DNA from: Alistipes sp.
Lineage (GTDB): Bacteria; Bacteroidota; Bacteroidia; Bacteroidales; Rikenellaceae
Length of the DNA stretch: 64,000 bases
Direction of reading: 5' to 3'
Assembly: GCA_017408825.1 (NCBI GenBank)
Contig: JAFQTX010000035.1
Location: 47,656 to 111,655 of the forward strand
Below are positions 34,980 through 44,653 of the stretch, in pieces. A program made the position numbers and the translations under genes. A model generated the notes under the pieces. It was not told the DNA's origin, did not search any database, and saw only the letters and a program-made list of their open reading frames with translations. Every line of letters starts with the position of its first letter. The first letter of the stretch is position 1.

Positions 34980-35815
34980 TGAAACGAATACTCTCAAACG
35001 GATACTTGGTGCTACTGCTTGTGATGCTCTACGCACCTATCGCCATCATAGCCATCTACTCGTTTACCGAGTCAAAGGTGCTGGGCAACTGGACAGGCTT
35101 CTCTACTGAGCTCTATACATCGCTATTTTCGGGCGGTGTGCGCTACTCGTTGATCGATGCCATCAAGAACACCTTTATCATCGCCACAATAGCCGCCACC
35201 GTATCGACACTGCTTGGCACTGTTGCAGCTATCGGCATCAACGACTTGCGCTATCGTAAGCGCCGAGCTATCAACTTTGTGAACAACATCCCTATCCTCA
35301 ACCCCGATATCATCACAGGTATCTCGTTGTTCTTGTTGTTCGTATCGCTGGGCATTAGCCAGGGATATACCACCGTAATCCTTGCCCATATTGCTTTCTG
35401 TACGCCATATGTTGTGCTCAGCGTTATGCCCCGCCTAACGCAGATGAACCCTAATATCTACGAGGCAGCGCTCGACCTTGGTGCTACGCCTATGCAGGCT
35501 ATGCGCCGCATTATCATTCCGGAGATTCGTCCAGGTATGATCTCGGGCTTTATCCTCTCGTTCACGCTCTCGATCGACGACTTCGCCGTAACCATCTTTA
35601 CCAACGGTACTGACGGCTTGCAGACACTCTCGACATATATCTATGCCGATGCCCGCAAGGGAGGTCTTACGCCAGAGCTACGTGCGCTATCTACAATCAT
35701 CCTCGTGGTGGTGGTAGTGTTGCTTATCATTGTTAATTATCGTGCCCGCCGCCAGGCTAAGCGAGCTGAGGAGCAGGCAAAGCTGGTGACAATTAAAAAT
35801 AGAGTACGACGATGA
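34976..35815 (+). CDS. potC: Polyamine ABC transporter permease PotC
   Basis: 279 residues, six membrane segments. EAA loop: EAALDLGATPMQAMRRIIIP. The start overlaps the potB stop and its stop overlaps the potD start (ATGA at 35812). The C-terminal tail is basic (RARRQAKRAEEQAK). Confidence 0.92.
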   Translation: MMKRILSNGYLVLLLVMLYAPIAIIAIYSFTESKVLGNWTGFSTELYTSLFSGGVRYSLIDAIKNTFIIATIAATVSTLLGTVAAIGINDLRYRKRRAINFVNNIPILNPDIITGISLFLLFVSLGISQGYTTVILAHIAFCTPYVVLSVMPRLTQMNPNIYEAALDLGATPMQAMRRIIIPEIRPGMISGFILSFTLSIDDFAVTIFTNGTDGLQTLSTYIYADARKGGLTPELRALSTIILVVVVVLLIIVNYRARRQAKRAEEQAKLVTIKNRVRR

Positions 35816-37245
35816 AACTCAGATATACTAACATTATAACAGCGCTTGTTGTTGCGTTTGTTGCTCTCTTCGGCATAAGCTGCGGTGTAAGCGACGAGCG
35901 TATGCACACTCTCAAGGTCTATAACTGGGGTGACTATATCGACGAGGAGCTTCTTAGCGAGTTTGAGACCTGGTACGAGGAGCAGACTGGCGAGAGCGTG
36001 CAGATAATCTACCAGACCTTCGATATCAACGAGGTGATGCTGGCAAAGATCGAAAACGGTATGGCCGATTTCGACGTTGTGTGTCCCTCGGAGTATATCA
36101 TCGAGCGTATGATGCGCAATGACATGCTACTGCCAATCCTCACACCAGAGTTCGAGAAGGAGATTAACGACAAGGGTATCAACTACTTCGACTGCGTATC
36201 GCCATATATAAAAGAGCAGTTCTCACTGCTCGAAGCACCCGAGGGTCAAGATCCAAACGACTACTCGGTAGGTTATATGTGGGGTACTACGGGTATTCTC
36301 TACAACGCCAAGTACGTGACCGAAGAGGAGGCTATGTCGTGGGACTTGATGTTCGACAAGAGATTGAAGGATAAGATCTTTGTGAAGGATGCCTTCCGCG
36401 ATGTATACTCACCAATACTCATCTACGCCAAGACCCTCGAGGGCCGCAAGAATGGCACGTTAGGCGAGGACGAGATGCTCGACATCGAGACCATACGTGG
36501 TCTTATGTATGACTCGTCGGATGAGTCTATCGCCCTGGTTGAGAGCTACCTAAAGCGTATGAAGGAGCTTGTTGCGGGCTGGGAGGCCGACTTCGGCAAG
36601 GAGATGATGACGCAGGAGAAGGCGTGGATCAACCTTATGTGGAGTGGCGATGCTGTATGGGCTATCGAGGAGGCTGCCGAGGTTGATGTGGAGCTCGCCT
36701 ACACCGTACCCGAGGAGGGCAGTGTGGTGTGGTTCGACGGCTGGGTCATTCCCAAGTATGCTGTGAATACACGTGCTGCGCGCTACTTCATCGACTATAT
36801 GTGTAAGCCCGAGAATGCTATCCGCAATATGGATGCTACGGGATATGTGAGCGTAGTGACCAACGCAGATGTGCTGGACTACATCTCGAGCGAGGAGGAC
36901 TACGACGAGGCTATCGACCTGAGCTACCTCTTTATCGATGCCGAGGGTAACCCTATTGAGGGCTCGGATAGCGTCTTTACCGACCCTGTATTGTACCCCT
37001 GCCGCTCGGTTATCGACCGTTGCGCCGTGATGCACGACTCGGGTGATCGCACCGACAAGATGCTTGAGATGTGGTCACGAGTTAAGGGTGACAACCTCTC
37101 GACGGGTATGCTCGTAGGTATCATCCTATTCTTCAGCGTGATGCTTATTTGGGGTATCGCCCGCAAGGTGAACAACTACCGCAAGCGTCAGAAGCACCTG
37201 AAGCGACGTCGCCACCATGCTCAGGACGAGAAAAGGGCTAAATAG
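35812..37245 (+). CDS. potD: Polyamine-binding lipoprotein PotD with C-terminal membrane anchor
   Basis: 477 residues against about 350 in E. coli. The N-terminus is a lipoprotein signal (LFGISC, Cys24), then a type 2 periplasmic binding fold (LKVYNWGDYIDEELL; VVCPSEYIIERMM; YSVGYMWGTTGILYN; VWFDGWVIPKYAVN). It ends with an extra membrane helix (GMLVGIILFFSVMLIWGIA, about 431-449) and a strongly basic tail (RKRQKHLKRRRHHAQ). So it appears to be anchored at both ends. Substrate is probably spermidine or putrescine by operon context. Confidence 0.9.
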   Translation: MKLRYTNIITALVVAFVALFGISCGVSDERMHTLKVYNWGDYIDEELLSEFETWYEEQTGESVQIIYQTFDINEVMLAKIENGMADFDVVCPSEYIIERMMRNDMLLPILTPEFEKEINDKGINYFDCVSPYIKEQFSLLEAPEGQDPNDYSVGYMWGTTGILYNAKYVTEEEAMSWDLMFDKRLKDKIFVKDAFRDVYSPILIYAKTLEGRKNGTLGEDEMLDIETIRGLMYDSSDESIALVESYLKRMKELVAGWEADFGKEMMTQEKAWINLMWSGDAVWAIEEAAEVDVELAYTVPEEGSVVWFDGWVIPKYAVNTRAARYFIDYMCKPENAIRNMDATGYVSVVTNADVLDYISSEEDYDEAIDLSYLFIDAEGNPIEGSDSVFTDPVLYPCRSVIDRCAVMHDSGDRTDKMLEMWSRVKGDNLSTGMLVGIILFFSVMLIWGIARKVNNYRKRQKHLKRRRHHAQDEKRAK

Positions 37246-37302
37246 CAAATATCATAAATTCGAGATAACCTAATTTTAACTATTAAAACCTATCAACTGA
37301 AG

Positions 37303-38169
37303 ATGACAAGAAAGGTATTTTCCCTGCTTGCCACCCTTGCGCTCATTGTCTCAGCGCAGGCAACTACTTTAACCCCACAACCGAGCAACGAGCTCTCGCT
37401 AAGCGCCACCCCATCACTCAGCCTCGCTGCTGAGGAGGATGACGATGAGGGCCTTTTCTGGTGGAGCGCTGGCGCTAACCTCACGTCAAACTACCTATGG
37501 CGTGGCTACGACCAGTCATACTACGGCAATATGTTCGACCCAGCAATACAGCCCAGCGTAACACTCGGACTTGGAGCTTTTTGGGTGGACATATGGTATA
37601 ACTACTCGACACTGAGCACCTATCAGGAACTTGATATGACCCTCGGTTTCGACTATAAGAACCTATCTATCACCGTATATGACGTATGGTGCGACTATGG
37701 CAAGGCATTCTGGCAGAACGACTTCCTCGACGATGAGAACCATAGCCTCACAGCCACTATCGACTATACGCTCTTCGACCGTCTGCGCCTACATTGGGGT
37801 ACTACATTCCTCCACTCTGCCGACTGGCTATATAACGAGGATGGATCGAAGAAGCGTCGTGCCTTCTCGTCATACTTTGAGGTGGCGTATACTCAGCCAG
37901 TTAAGGATCTCTTCGACATTGAGATTACGGCGGGTGCTTCACCCTGGACAGCGCCATTCTGGTGTGCTGGGCCACAGCGAATGGTAGATGGTGCTCCAGA
38001 GCTCGACTTCGACAACCTTCCTCAAGGGTTCAATGTCACTAACCTCAGCCTTATGCTCAACAAGGAGTTCAAGGTGGGCGCAGCAACCATCCCTGTAAAC
38101 TTGGGTTATGTCTACAACCCTACGTCGAAGCGTCACTACGCTATTCTAAAGACCGGTTTCTCGTTCTAA
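37303..38169 (+). CDS. Outer-membrane beta-barrel-like protein
   Basis: 288 residues. Signal peptide ending near SAQA; a low-complexity region (residues 22-48, with EEDDDE) is followed by alternating amphipathic strands rich in Trp and Tyr (NLTSNYLWRGYDQSYYG, WVDIWYNYSTLS). The last residue is Phe (LKTGFSF), as expected for BAM-inserted barrels. The pattern resembles TorF/Gcw_chp-type putative porins. It lies 57 bp downstream of potD, so it may be cotranscribed and could serve polyamine entry; this is inference. Confidence 0.7.
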   Translation: MTRKVFSLLATLALIVSAQATTLTPQPSNELSLSATPSLSLAAEEDDDEGLFWWSAGANLTSNYLWRGYDQSYYGNMFDPAIQPSVTLGLGAFWVDIWYNYSTLSTYQELDMTLGFDYKNLSITVYDVWCDYGKAFWQNDFLDDENHSLTATIDYTLFDRLRLHWGTTFLHSADWLYNEDGSKKRRAFSSYFEVAYTQPVKDLFDIEITAGASPWTAPFWCAGPQRMVDGAPELDFDNLPQGFNVTNLSLMLNKEFKVGAATIPVNLGYVYNPTSKRHYAILKTGFSF

Positions 38170-38191
38170 ACGAGCGGCATATATATCGAAC

Positions 38192-38220
38192 AAGAGGTTG
38201 CCTTATGGGCAACCTCTTTT
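38192..38220. terminator. Shared terminator between outer-membrane protein and MFS genes
   Basis: AAGAGGTTGCC (38192-38202) and GGCAACCTCTT (38208-38218) with T-runs on the plus strand; convergent genes on both sides. Confidence 0.85.
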
Positions 38221-38222
38221 CG

Positions 38223-39434
38223 TTATCTTAGCTTGTATTTGTGGAAGTGCGGTGTTACAACCCTCCAGAAGAACAACAGAGCAACGAGTATTAACCCGGC
38301 TCCAAGCATATAGCAGTACGAGTAGTCGAACTCCGAGATATAGCCACCGAGCAACATACCGCCACCGATACCTACGTCCCAACCCGTGAGGTATGTGGCA
38401 TTTGCTGTGGCACGTCGAGAGTTGGGCGCAAGGTTGATAAATAGCGTGTTGTAGGCGGGGAACATCGTGCCATAGCCATATCCGAAGAGGAATGCTGTGA
38501 CAAAATATGTGATATATCCCGCTGTGATGCTAAGACCCGACACCGTAGATAACAGCGCCTCGCCAACACCTCCCAAGAATGCTATGGCTATGCCGAGCAA
38601 AATTGTCTGGGTGATATAACCCTGGTCTACTCGCTTGCCCGAGTGCAGGCGTGAGGCTATGAGTCCTGCAGCCATTACGGTAAAGAATAGTCCAGCGTTA
38701 TGCGTAATGCCCGACTGTGCGGCATACAGAGCCATGTAGCTTGTAGTCATACCATAAGGTACGGCCAAGAGGAAGAAGGCTATGCAGGCACGCACACCCT
38801 CTTTGAGGAAGAATCTATCGGCCGAGAGGCTAAACTCCTTGTTAGGCTGCAACTCACGGCGTGGCACACGTGCCGATATGCCGAGTACAAGGCCTATGAT
38901 ACCCGTAACGAGCGAGGTGAGGAATAGCAGCGTATAGTTTCCCGACGAGATCACAAACAATCCCACCATAGGTCCAAAGGCCATTGCGAGGTTGTTGGTG
39001 ACGCCGTAGTAGCCAAGACCTTCGCCACGACGTGACGATGGCATAATGTCAATAACCAGGGTATTTGCCGCCGTCGTGAGCATTCCGAAGCTGAAGCCGT
39101 GGAACACACGCAGCAGTATGAATAGTGCCAAGCTCTGGGTGATGAAGAAATATCCCGTAAACGATGCCACAAAAAGTGCGTATGCCACCACATATACACT
39201 CTTGCGAGGTAGCGTGTCGGCAACAAATCCCGCCATGGGACGTACGCTAAGCACCGCCACGACATAGCACGACAGCACCACGCCCACCATAGCAGGGCTT
39301 ATGTCGAATGTATCCTTAAGATATAGCGGCAGCGTGGGCACAAGTATAAAGAACGAGAACGACATCATAAATGCCGAGATACATACAAATATATAATCGC
39401 ACGTAAAGAGGCGATCTTTTGTCTGGGATTCCAT
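38223..39434 (-). CDS. Major facilitator superfamily transporter
   Basis: 403 residues from the ATG at 39434 (MESQTKDRL), chosen because the promoter box at 39458-39465 would overlap any earlier start. Twelve membrane segments. The loop 2-3 motif is GFVADTLPRKSVYVV and a second copy in the C-half is HSGKRVDQGY. Most like drug/sugar efflux-type MFS proteins common in Bacteroidetes; substrate unknown. Confidence 0.87.
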   Translation of the reverse strand: MESQTKDRLFTCDYIFVCISAFMMSFSFFILVPTLPLYLKDTFDISPAMVGVVLSCYVVAVLSVRPMAGFVADTLPRKSVYVVAYALFVASFTGYFFITQSLALFILLRVFHGFSFGMLTTAANTLVIDIMPSSRRGEGLGYYGVTNNLAMAFGPMVGLFVISSGNYTLLFLTSLVTGIIGLVLGISARVPRRELQPNKEFSLSADRFFLKEGVRACIAFFLLAVPYGMTTSYMALYAAQSGITHNAGLFFTVMAAGLIASRLHSGKRVDQGYITQTILLGIAIAFLGGVGEALLSTVSGLSITAGYITYFVTAFLFGYGYGTMFPAYNTLFINLAPNSRRATANATYLTGWDVGIGGGMLLGGYISEFDYSYCYMLGAGLILVALLFFWRVVTPHFHKYKLR

Positions 39435-39457
39435 ATTAGAGCGTTGATTTGGTAGCA

Positions 39458-39465
39458 CAAAGATA
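39458..39465 (-). promoter_or_regulatory. Promoter -7 box for the MFS gene
   Basis: Minus strand TATCTTTG, 23 bp upstream of the ATG. A TTG lies about 22 bp further upstream. Confidence 0.6.
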
Positions 39466-39547
39466 CAACTTATAAATTAGAAATGAACAATTAGGTGTTG
39501 GAAATTGTTTATGTCTGCCGAAACCTCAAGGGTTAATATCTGAAATA

Positions 39548-39672
39548 AGAGAATAGGACCGTTAGGACCGTTATGTCTATTAGGACCATTACGAGGTCGG
39601 GTATCACGGCGTTGTCCGCAACCGTCTTAATGGTCTTACTTGTCCTAATGGTCTCAACGGTCTCAATCAACA
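39548..39672 (-). repeat. 9-mer hairpin element, single copy, opposite orientation
   Basis: Reads as the reverse of the 57-kb units: TAGGACCGT 9-mers, then ATTACGAGGTCGGGTATCAC core and CCGTCTTAATGGTC 9-mers, followed by an A-run. Lies between the divergent MFS and membrane-protein genes. Confidence 0.7.
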
Positions 39673-39694
39673 ACAAAAAAAATCTCTGAAAAGA

Positions 39695-39726
39695 TTTGGT
39701 TTATTTTATAAACTTGTTTATATTTG
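39695..39726 (+). promoter_or_regulatory. Promoter for the membrane protein/regulator pair
   Basis: TTTG (39695-39698) and TATATTTG (39719-39726), spacer 20 bp. Confidence 0.7.
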
Positions 39727-39801
39727 CAGTACGAAAACTTAATTAGACCACCTTCGAAGGGGAATTATAACATTGTAAACAACTAAAAAACAGTAACTAA
39801 G

Positions 39802-40452
39802 ATGGAGAAGAGACATTTAGATGAACACCGCAGCTTGGAGATTATCAGTACAATGATTGCCGACACCTCGGCGCATATCGACCGCACAAGTGGCAAATAT
39901 TTCCTGCTTTGGGGCTATACCACAGTTATCGTATCGCTATTTGAGTACTTCGCACAGCTCTATATTGGCAACATAGAACTCGCCTTGTGGGCATGGTTTC
40001 TTATCCCCGTGGTGGGTGGCATAGGCACAATAGTGCTTAACCGCCGTAGCGAGCAGCGTCCAAAGTCCTACGTAGACCGCAGCATAAGCTCCGTATGGAG
40101 AGTATTGGGCTTCTCGTGGGGATTGATGTTCGTAGCAGCACTGGTCTATGGCGCTAATATACTCTTCCTCACCGTTGTGCTAATGGGTATGGGTACAGTG
40201 ATTTCTGGCAAGATCTGCCAACATAAGATACTTACGGCAGCGGGCAAAGCAGCAATATGCCTATCACTGATATTCCCCGCACAGCGTCTACTACTACGTG
40301 AGTACGGCACAGCGCTACGTGATAGCGGTTTTGAGCATATCGAGGCTCTGATTTACAGCGAAATTGTTATCTTTGCACTGATATTTATTGTGATGATGGT
40401 AATTCCTGGCCACATCCTTATGAAACGAGCTAAAGAACAACGCAATGCTTAA
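39802..40452 (+). CDS. Hypothetical membrane protein paired with a winged-helix regulator
   Basis: 216 residues with about five to six hydrophobic segments (from residue 33 to 205) and charged ends. No family recognised. It overlaps the next gene, a small DNA-binding protein, by 8 bp, a pairing suggesting that the regulator controls or responds to this membrane protein. Confidence 0.7.
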   Translation: MEKRHLDEHRSLEIISTMIADTSAHIDRTSGKYFLLWGYTTVIVSLFEYFAQLYIGNIELALWAWFLIPVVGGIGTIVLNRRSEQRPKSYVDRSISSVWRVLGFSWGLMFVAALVYGANILFLTVVLMGMGTVISGKICQHKILTAAGKAAICLSLIFPAQRLLLREYGTALRDSGFEHIEALIYSEIVIFALIFIVMMVIPGHILMKRAKEQRNA

Positions 40453-40735
40453 GCCACTTAACCCACTGTTACACTCGGAGTTACGCCTTGCCGTGATGTC
40501 GATACTTCTTGGTGTCGAGAGTGCCGACTTTGTCTACATACGTACCGAGACGGGGGCTACGGCAGGCAACCTCAGTGTGCAGCTCGACAAGCTACAACGT
40601 GCTGGATATATCACCATAGAGAAGGGTTTTAATGGCAAGATGCCACGCACCACTTGCTCGATGACAGATCTCGGGCGTGAGGCGATGCGCGAATATGTCG
40701 AGGCTCTCAAGGAGTATATCGGTGGTGCAAGATAG
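40445..40735 (+). CDS. Small winged-helix transcriptional regulator
   Basis: 96 residues. The whole chain is a MarR/ArsR-like winged helix of the HTH_34 type: LHSELRLAVMSILLGV, recognition-helix region ATAGNLSVQLDKLQRAGYI, wing EKGFNGKMPRTTCSMTDLG, then a C-terminal helix for dimerisation. Translationally coupled to the membrane protein upstream. Ligand and targets unknown. Confidence 0.82.
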   Translation: MLKPLNPLLHSELRLAVMSILLGVESADFVYIRTETGATAGNLSVQLDKLQRAGYITIEKGFNGKMPRTTCSMTDLGREAMREYVEALKEYIGGAR

Positions 40736-40797
40736 CGCAGAAGTTACATAAACGTATGGTGATAACACCGCACTAACTGCGACAGCAGTCTGGCAAA

Positions 40798-40838
40798 GGC
40801 GAAAGGGAAAATATTTTTATTCTCTTTCGCCATTTTTT
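40798..40838 (+). terminator. Terminator after the regulator gene
   Basis: GGCGAAAG (40798-40805) and CTTTCGCC (40824-40831) followed by ATTTTTT. Confidence 0.75.
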
Positions 40839-40850
40839 AATTTATTTTGC

Positions 40851-40858
40851 TAACTTTG
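40851..40858 (+). promoter_or_regulatory. Promoter -7 box for the 40.9-kb lipoprotein
   Basis: TAACTTTG matches TAnnTTTG, 53 bp before the ATG at 40912, which is preceded by an AAAGAGG ribosome-binding sequence. Confidence 0.5.
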
Positions 40859-40911
40859 TATTGATGTTGTCCCCCGCACTGAGGATTTTACTACATTTAA
40901 TTAAAGAGGTT

Positions 40912-41904
40912 ATGAACATTAAGTATCTACTCATTATGTTGTTAGCGCTGTCCGTAACGCTATCATCGTGCGAACAACAATCCATTGACAACGACAACAC
41001 CGAGGAGCCAAGACCAGAGCCAGAGCCAGAGGGCACACGTTTTGAGGCTAAATACTCAAGTGGTGCATACTACTCGGATCAATACTCACCAGGCGTGGAC
41101 AACTACTTCATATCACTATCAGACAATGGTTTTGACGCTAACGGATATGTACAGCCCAACTCCACATACTTCCGTTTCGACCTCTATGCTCCAAAGTATG
41201 ATGGCCAGTGGCAGGAGTATATGGCGCTACCTGTGGGTGAGTACCACTACGACGCTGACAACACCTATGCAGAGTGGACATTCTCGGCCGACTACTCGGA
41301 GTACGTCACAACAAACGATACGGATGTCACAGCCAAGCTCAAGTTCGAGTCGGGAAAGCTCGTTGTTACCGAGGAGCTAACCACATTCATAGGCGTGGTC
41401 GAGGGAGAGACATTCATTGTGAAATTTTCGGGTGAGCATGTTATCGCAAACGTGACCCCTAAGCCTATGGAGGACCGAGAACTTAAGGTAGAGAAGGCCT
41501 ATGCAGTCTACTATGGCGATAAGTTCACGCCAGGCCAGGCCGATAACTTCTACCTATATTTAAGTGATAAGGGGCTCGATGAGTACGGTTTCGAGCAGGC
41601 AGGAGGCATCTACTACGCCTTCGACCTCTACACCGAGCTTGTGGATGACATGACACTACCCTATGGCACCTATGTTTGGGACGACAAAGATACACTTGCG
41701 GCAGGCACCATCAGCGCCTACTATACCGAGTATTACAGCGTGAACGAGGAGGGCACAGGCTACAACGAGAGTGTCTACCCCACAATGGCCTCACTATCAG
41801 TAGATGAGAACGGCATCAAGGCCGAGGTATGGTTTGACGAGGCAAAGCATACCCTTACGTTTGAGGGCGTAGCAACCATCTACGAAGCGCCCGAAGAGGA
41901 ATAA
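40912..41904 (+). CDS. Lipoprotein with two copies of a shared beta-rich module
   Basis: 330 residues. The start at 40912 gives a lipoprotein signal (MNIKYLLIMLLALSVTLSSC); an in-frame ATG further upstream would spoil it. After an acidic spacer (PRPEPEPEG) come two modules of about 135 residues: one beginning YYSDQYSPGVDNYFISLSDN and one YYGDKFTPGQADNFYLYLSD, each followed by a Y.FDLY segment. The same module appears in four other lipoproteins of this window. No BACON domain. Likely exported to the cell surface; function unknown. Confidence 0.72.
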   Translation: MNIKYLLIMLLALSVTLSSCEQQSIDNDNTEEPRPEPEPEGTRFEAKYSSGAYYSDQYSPGVDNYFISLSDNGFDANGYVQPNSTYFRFDLYAPKYDGQWQEYMALPVGEYHYDADNTYAEWTFSADYSEYVTTNDTDVTAKLKFESGKLVVTEELTTFIGVVEGETFIVKFSGEHVIANVTPKPMEDRELKVEKAYAVYYGDKFTPGQADNFYLYLSDKGLDEYGFEQAGGIYYAFDLYTELVDDMTLPYGTYVWDDKDTLAAGTISAYYTEYYSVNEEGTGYNESVYPTMASLSVDENGIKAEVWFDEAKHTLTFEGVATIYEAPEEE

Positions 41905-41928
41905 AAGCAATAAAAAAAGACGAAAATA

Positions 41929-41960
41929 TTTGCATATTCAATTAAATTTACTTAATTTTG
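41929..41960 (+). promoter_or_regulatory. Promoter for the 42-kb BACON lipoprotein
   Basis: TTTG (41929-41932) and TAATTTTG (41953-41960), spacer 20 bp. Confidence 0.62.
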
Positions 41961-42026
41961 TATACATAAACAATAGGCATCAAACAGAGAGATAAATATT
42001 ATCAAACAACTAAAACCTATAAGACT

Positions 42027-44132
42027 ATGAGAATTAAAAATTTATTATCTCTTCTTTTGGCTTTGCCACTATTCTTCGTGGCTTGTGAGCCTGATAAACC
42101 GGTTGATCCAACCCCTGACAAGGAGTATGCAGCGGAGCTGACACTCACCTCAGATGCTGAGATGAATTTCGGAGCTGAGGGTGGCGAGGGTGTAATCACC
42201 TATACTGCTAAGATGGTTGAGGTAACTCGCGAGGCTCCAGAGGCTCAGGTTGAGGCTACCTGCGAGGCTGATTGGGTAACCGACCTTACAGTTGCAGATG
42301 AGATCACCTTCACTGTAGCTGCTAACGAGGCAGAGGCTCGTGAGACTAAGATTACAGTGACATATAGCGATAAGAGCTTTGAGGTAGCTGTTAAGCAGGC
42401 AGCTCAGGGTGAGGAGCCAGAGCCAGAGTACGCTTTGGACGTTGAGTTGGCAGCTGCAATGCGTATCCCAAGTGCCGAGCTTGAACTTGCTGACAACTAC
42501 TTCGCATTGGCATTTGTTGATGACGCAGAGAACACCGAGCTTGGCATCGTGCTTAAGGGCGCTGAGGGCGAGACTATCCTAAAGGCCGGTGACTACACAA
42601 GCGAGGCTGAGACACTCCTCGTTGATGCTTGCGAGTTGTATGTATATGAGCCAGAGGCAGAGTATGCTTTTGCAGAGGGCGCTGTTAGCGTAGCTCTTGA
42701 GGGTGAGACTTATACATTCGACATGGAGTTTGCAGACGCTGATGGCAAGCTCTACCACTTTACCTACGAGGGTGCTGTTCTCGACATGGAGCCAGAAGAC
42801 AAGCCTGAGGCTGAGGCATTTTCACCTGTAAAGGTTGAGGCATATCGTGAGGCAAATTGGGATACTGGCAACTTTGAGCTTAAGCTCTTCATCAACGATA
42901 AGCTCTACCACTCTCTTGATATGCAGGATAAGGTAAATCCTAATAATGACTACCTCTCTGCAGGCACCTACTCATATCCTGACACTATCAGCCACGACTG
43001 GTCTAGTTTCGTGGCTAACGTAGAGACTGGCGAGGGCGCATACTTAGGTGCTGCTGAGATTGCGCTTACTCACAATGAGGATGGCACATCGACAATCAAG
43101 GGTTACATCGAATCTGAGTATGGCCAGCGTCTTAACATCGACTGGACAGGCGTAATCTCAGGTTTCGTATTTGGCTCTGATACTCCAGGTGAGGACGTGG
43201 AGTTCGCAGCAACGTTCTTTGGCGGTGAGTATTATGGCGATACAGGCGTCCACAACTACTATTTCGTACTATCTGATGCCGAGGCAACAGGTGATGGAGT
43301 TGTTGAGGGTGCTACATACTACTACTTCGACCTCTACTCTGATGAACTCACAGACCCTCTCCGTGTTGCAAATGGCGTATACACCTACGATACTACAGAT
43401 AGTGGTAACCCAGGAACATTCTCAGCATACTACAGCTACGGATTCTATGCTGCAGGTGCTGAGGGTACCAAGTGGTATTTCTATGCTGAGGGTAGTAAGG
43501 TAACAGTAACCGACAACAAGATTGTTGCAGATCTAATCCTTGAGGATGGTTCTAAGCACAAGGTAACATATGAGGGCGACCTTTCATTGGCTGCAGCACC
43601 AGATGGCGGTAGCACGCTTGATGGCGACCTTGAGGTTAATATGACAGGTGCAACAATCTATTCAGAGTACTTCGACCAGTATTACAGCGCCGATACAGAC
43701 AACTACTACATCCAAATCTTTGAGGACATGGCGACTGGCACCGGTAGATACTTTGTTCTTGACGTGTTGGCTGATTTCAATACAAGCGTTGATTATCGTG
43801 GCACATTCACATGCTCAGATAGTTATGGCATCAACACATTCGTTCCTGGCTACTTAGATGACGGGGCCTTAGCTGGTAGCTGGTATGCAGAACTTGAAGA
43901 TGGATACGTATCAGGAAATATGGCTCCACTGGTTGATGGAACGATTACATTTACATTCAACGATGATGGCACAAGAACATTGACACTCAACTGTGTAGAT
44001 GACTTAGGCAATAAGATCACCGGTACCGTAGTATGTAATCCATACTCATCAGCATATGCAGCAAAGGCTGCAAATGCAACAAAGCAGAAAAAGAGCTACT
44101 CTCTTAAAGTAGGCAAGAATTCTATTCGCTAA
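42027..44132 (+). CDS. BACON-domain surface lipoprotein
   Basis: 701 residues. Signal peptide with FFVAC (Cys20). Residues about 35-130 are a BACON domain (FGAEGGEGVITYTA; EATCEADWVTDL; FTVAANEAEARETKITVTY). After it come several beta-rich modules, including the shared YYGDTGVHNYYFVLSD / TYYYFDLYSDE module (about 385-525) and a C-terminal module with GSWYAELEDGYVSGNMAP and CVDDLGNKITG. BACON domains usually sit at the N-terminus of surface glycan- or mucin-related proteins. No catalytic domain is visible. Ends in a strong terminator. Confidence 0.8.
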   Translation: MRIKNLLSLLLALPLFFVACEPDKPVDPTPDKEYAAELTLTSDAEMNFGAEGGEGVITYTAKMVEVTREAPEAQVEATCEADWVTDLTVADEITFTVAANEAEARETKITVTYSDKSFEVAVKQAAQGEEPEPEYALDVELAAAMRIPSAELELADNYFALAFVDDAENTELGIVLKGAEGETILKAGDYTSEAETLLVDACELYVYEPEAEYAFAEGAVSVALEGETYTFDMEFADADGKLYHFTYEGAVLDMEPEDKPEAEAFSPVKVEAYREANWDTGNFELKLFINDKLYHSLDMQDKVNPNNDYLSAGTYSYPDTISHDWSSFVANVETGEGAYLGAAEIALTHNEDGTSTIKGYIESEYGQRLNIDWTGVISGFVFGSDTPGEDVEFAATFFGGEYYGDTGVHNYYFVLSDAEATGDGVVEGATYYYFDLYSDELTDPLRVANGVYTYDTTDSGNPGTFSAYYSYGFYAAGAEGTKWYFYAEGSKVTVTDNKIVADLILEDGSKHKVTYEGDLSLAAAPDGGSTLDGDLEVNMTGATIYSEYFDQYYSADTDNYYIQIFEDMATGTGRYFVLDVLADFNTSVDYRGTFTCSDSYGINTFVPGYLDDGALAGSWYAELEDGYVSGNMAPLVDGTITFTFNDDGTRTLTLNCVDDLGNKITGTVVCNPYSSAYAAKAANATKQKKSYSLKVGKNSIR

Positions 44133-44154
44133 GCAACTGACATATAAGGTTTTC

Positions 44155-44190
44155 ACAACGAGCCATCCACTGCGGATGGCTCGTTGTTTC
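44155..44190 (+). terminator. Terminator after the 42-kb lipoprotein
   Basis: ACAACGAGCCATCC (44155-44168) pairs with GGATGGCTCGTTGT (44174-44187), followed by TTTC. Confidence 0.88.
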
Positions 44191-44282
44191 GCATCTAAAT
44201 CTCAGCAGAGAGAGGGCTCAGAGAGGAATCAGAGGATCAGTCTGAAAACACGGTGGGGAGTCGAAAAAAGATATTCGAAAAT

Positions 44283-44537
44283 ATGGTTGCGGACAACAGT
44301 GCCAACAGATAACGGCCGAAATAGCAGCGTGATACCCGACCTCGTAATGGTCTTATTGGTCATAACTGTCCTAATGGTCATAAAAAAATTAAGACCATTG
44401 AGACCTTTAAGACAATTACGACGGCCACGGACTACGGCGATACCCGACCTCGTAATGGTCTTATGGTCCTAATGGTCCTAACGGTCCTAAAAAAAGACAA
44501 TTAAGACCTTTAAGACAATTAAGATGGTTGCGGACAA
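44283..44537 (+). repeat. 9-mer hairpin elements, two and a half copies
   Basis: Two full units (about 44283-44388 and 44389-44492) with cores ending GATACCCGACCTCGTAATGG, right arms of GGTCCTAA 9-mers and A-runs, then a left arm plus CGGACAAGG start of a third unit. The first core carries extra bases (AACAGATAACGGCCGAAATA). Confidence 0.75.
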
Positions 44538-44590
44538 GGGAGATTAGGGAAGTTAGAGAGATTAAGGATAATAATCACTAACCTTCCTGA
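44537..44590. repeat. 9-nt repeats AGGGAGATT with partial inverted arm
   Basis: Four 9-mers (AGGGAGATT, AGGGAAGTT, AGAGAGATT, AAGGATAAT) followed by AATCACTAACCTTCC, which could pair with them. Directly joined to the truncated unit before it. Confidence 0.5.
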
Positions 44591-44653
44591 AAAACGCAGT
44601 ACCCCACCCAATAAACATAAGCATCCATAAAAAAACTTCCATATCAACTATTG

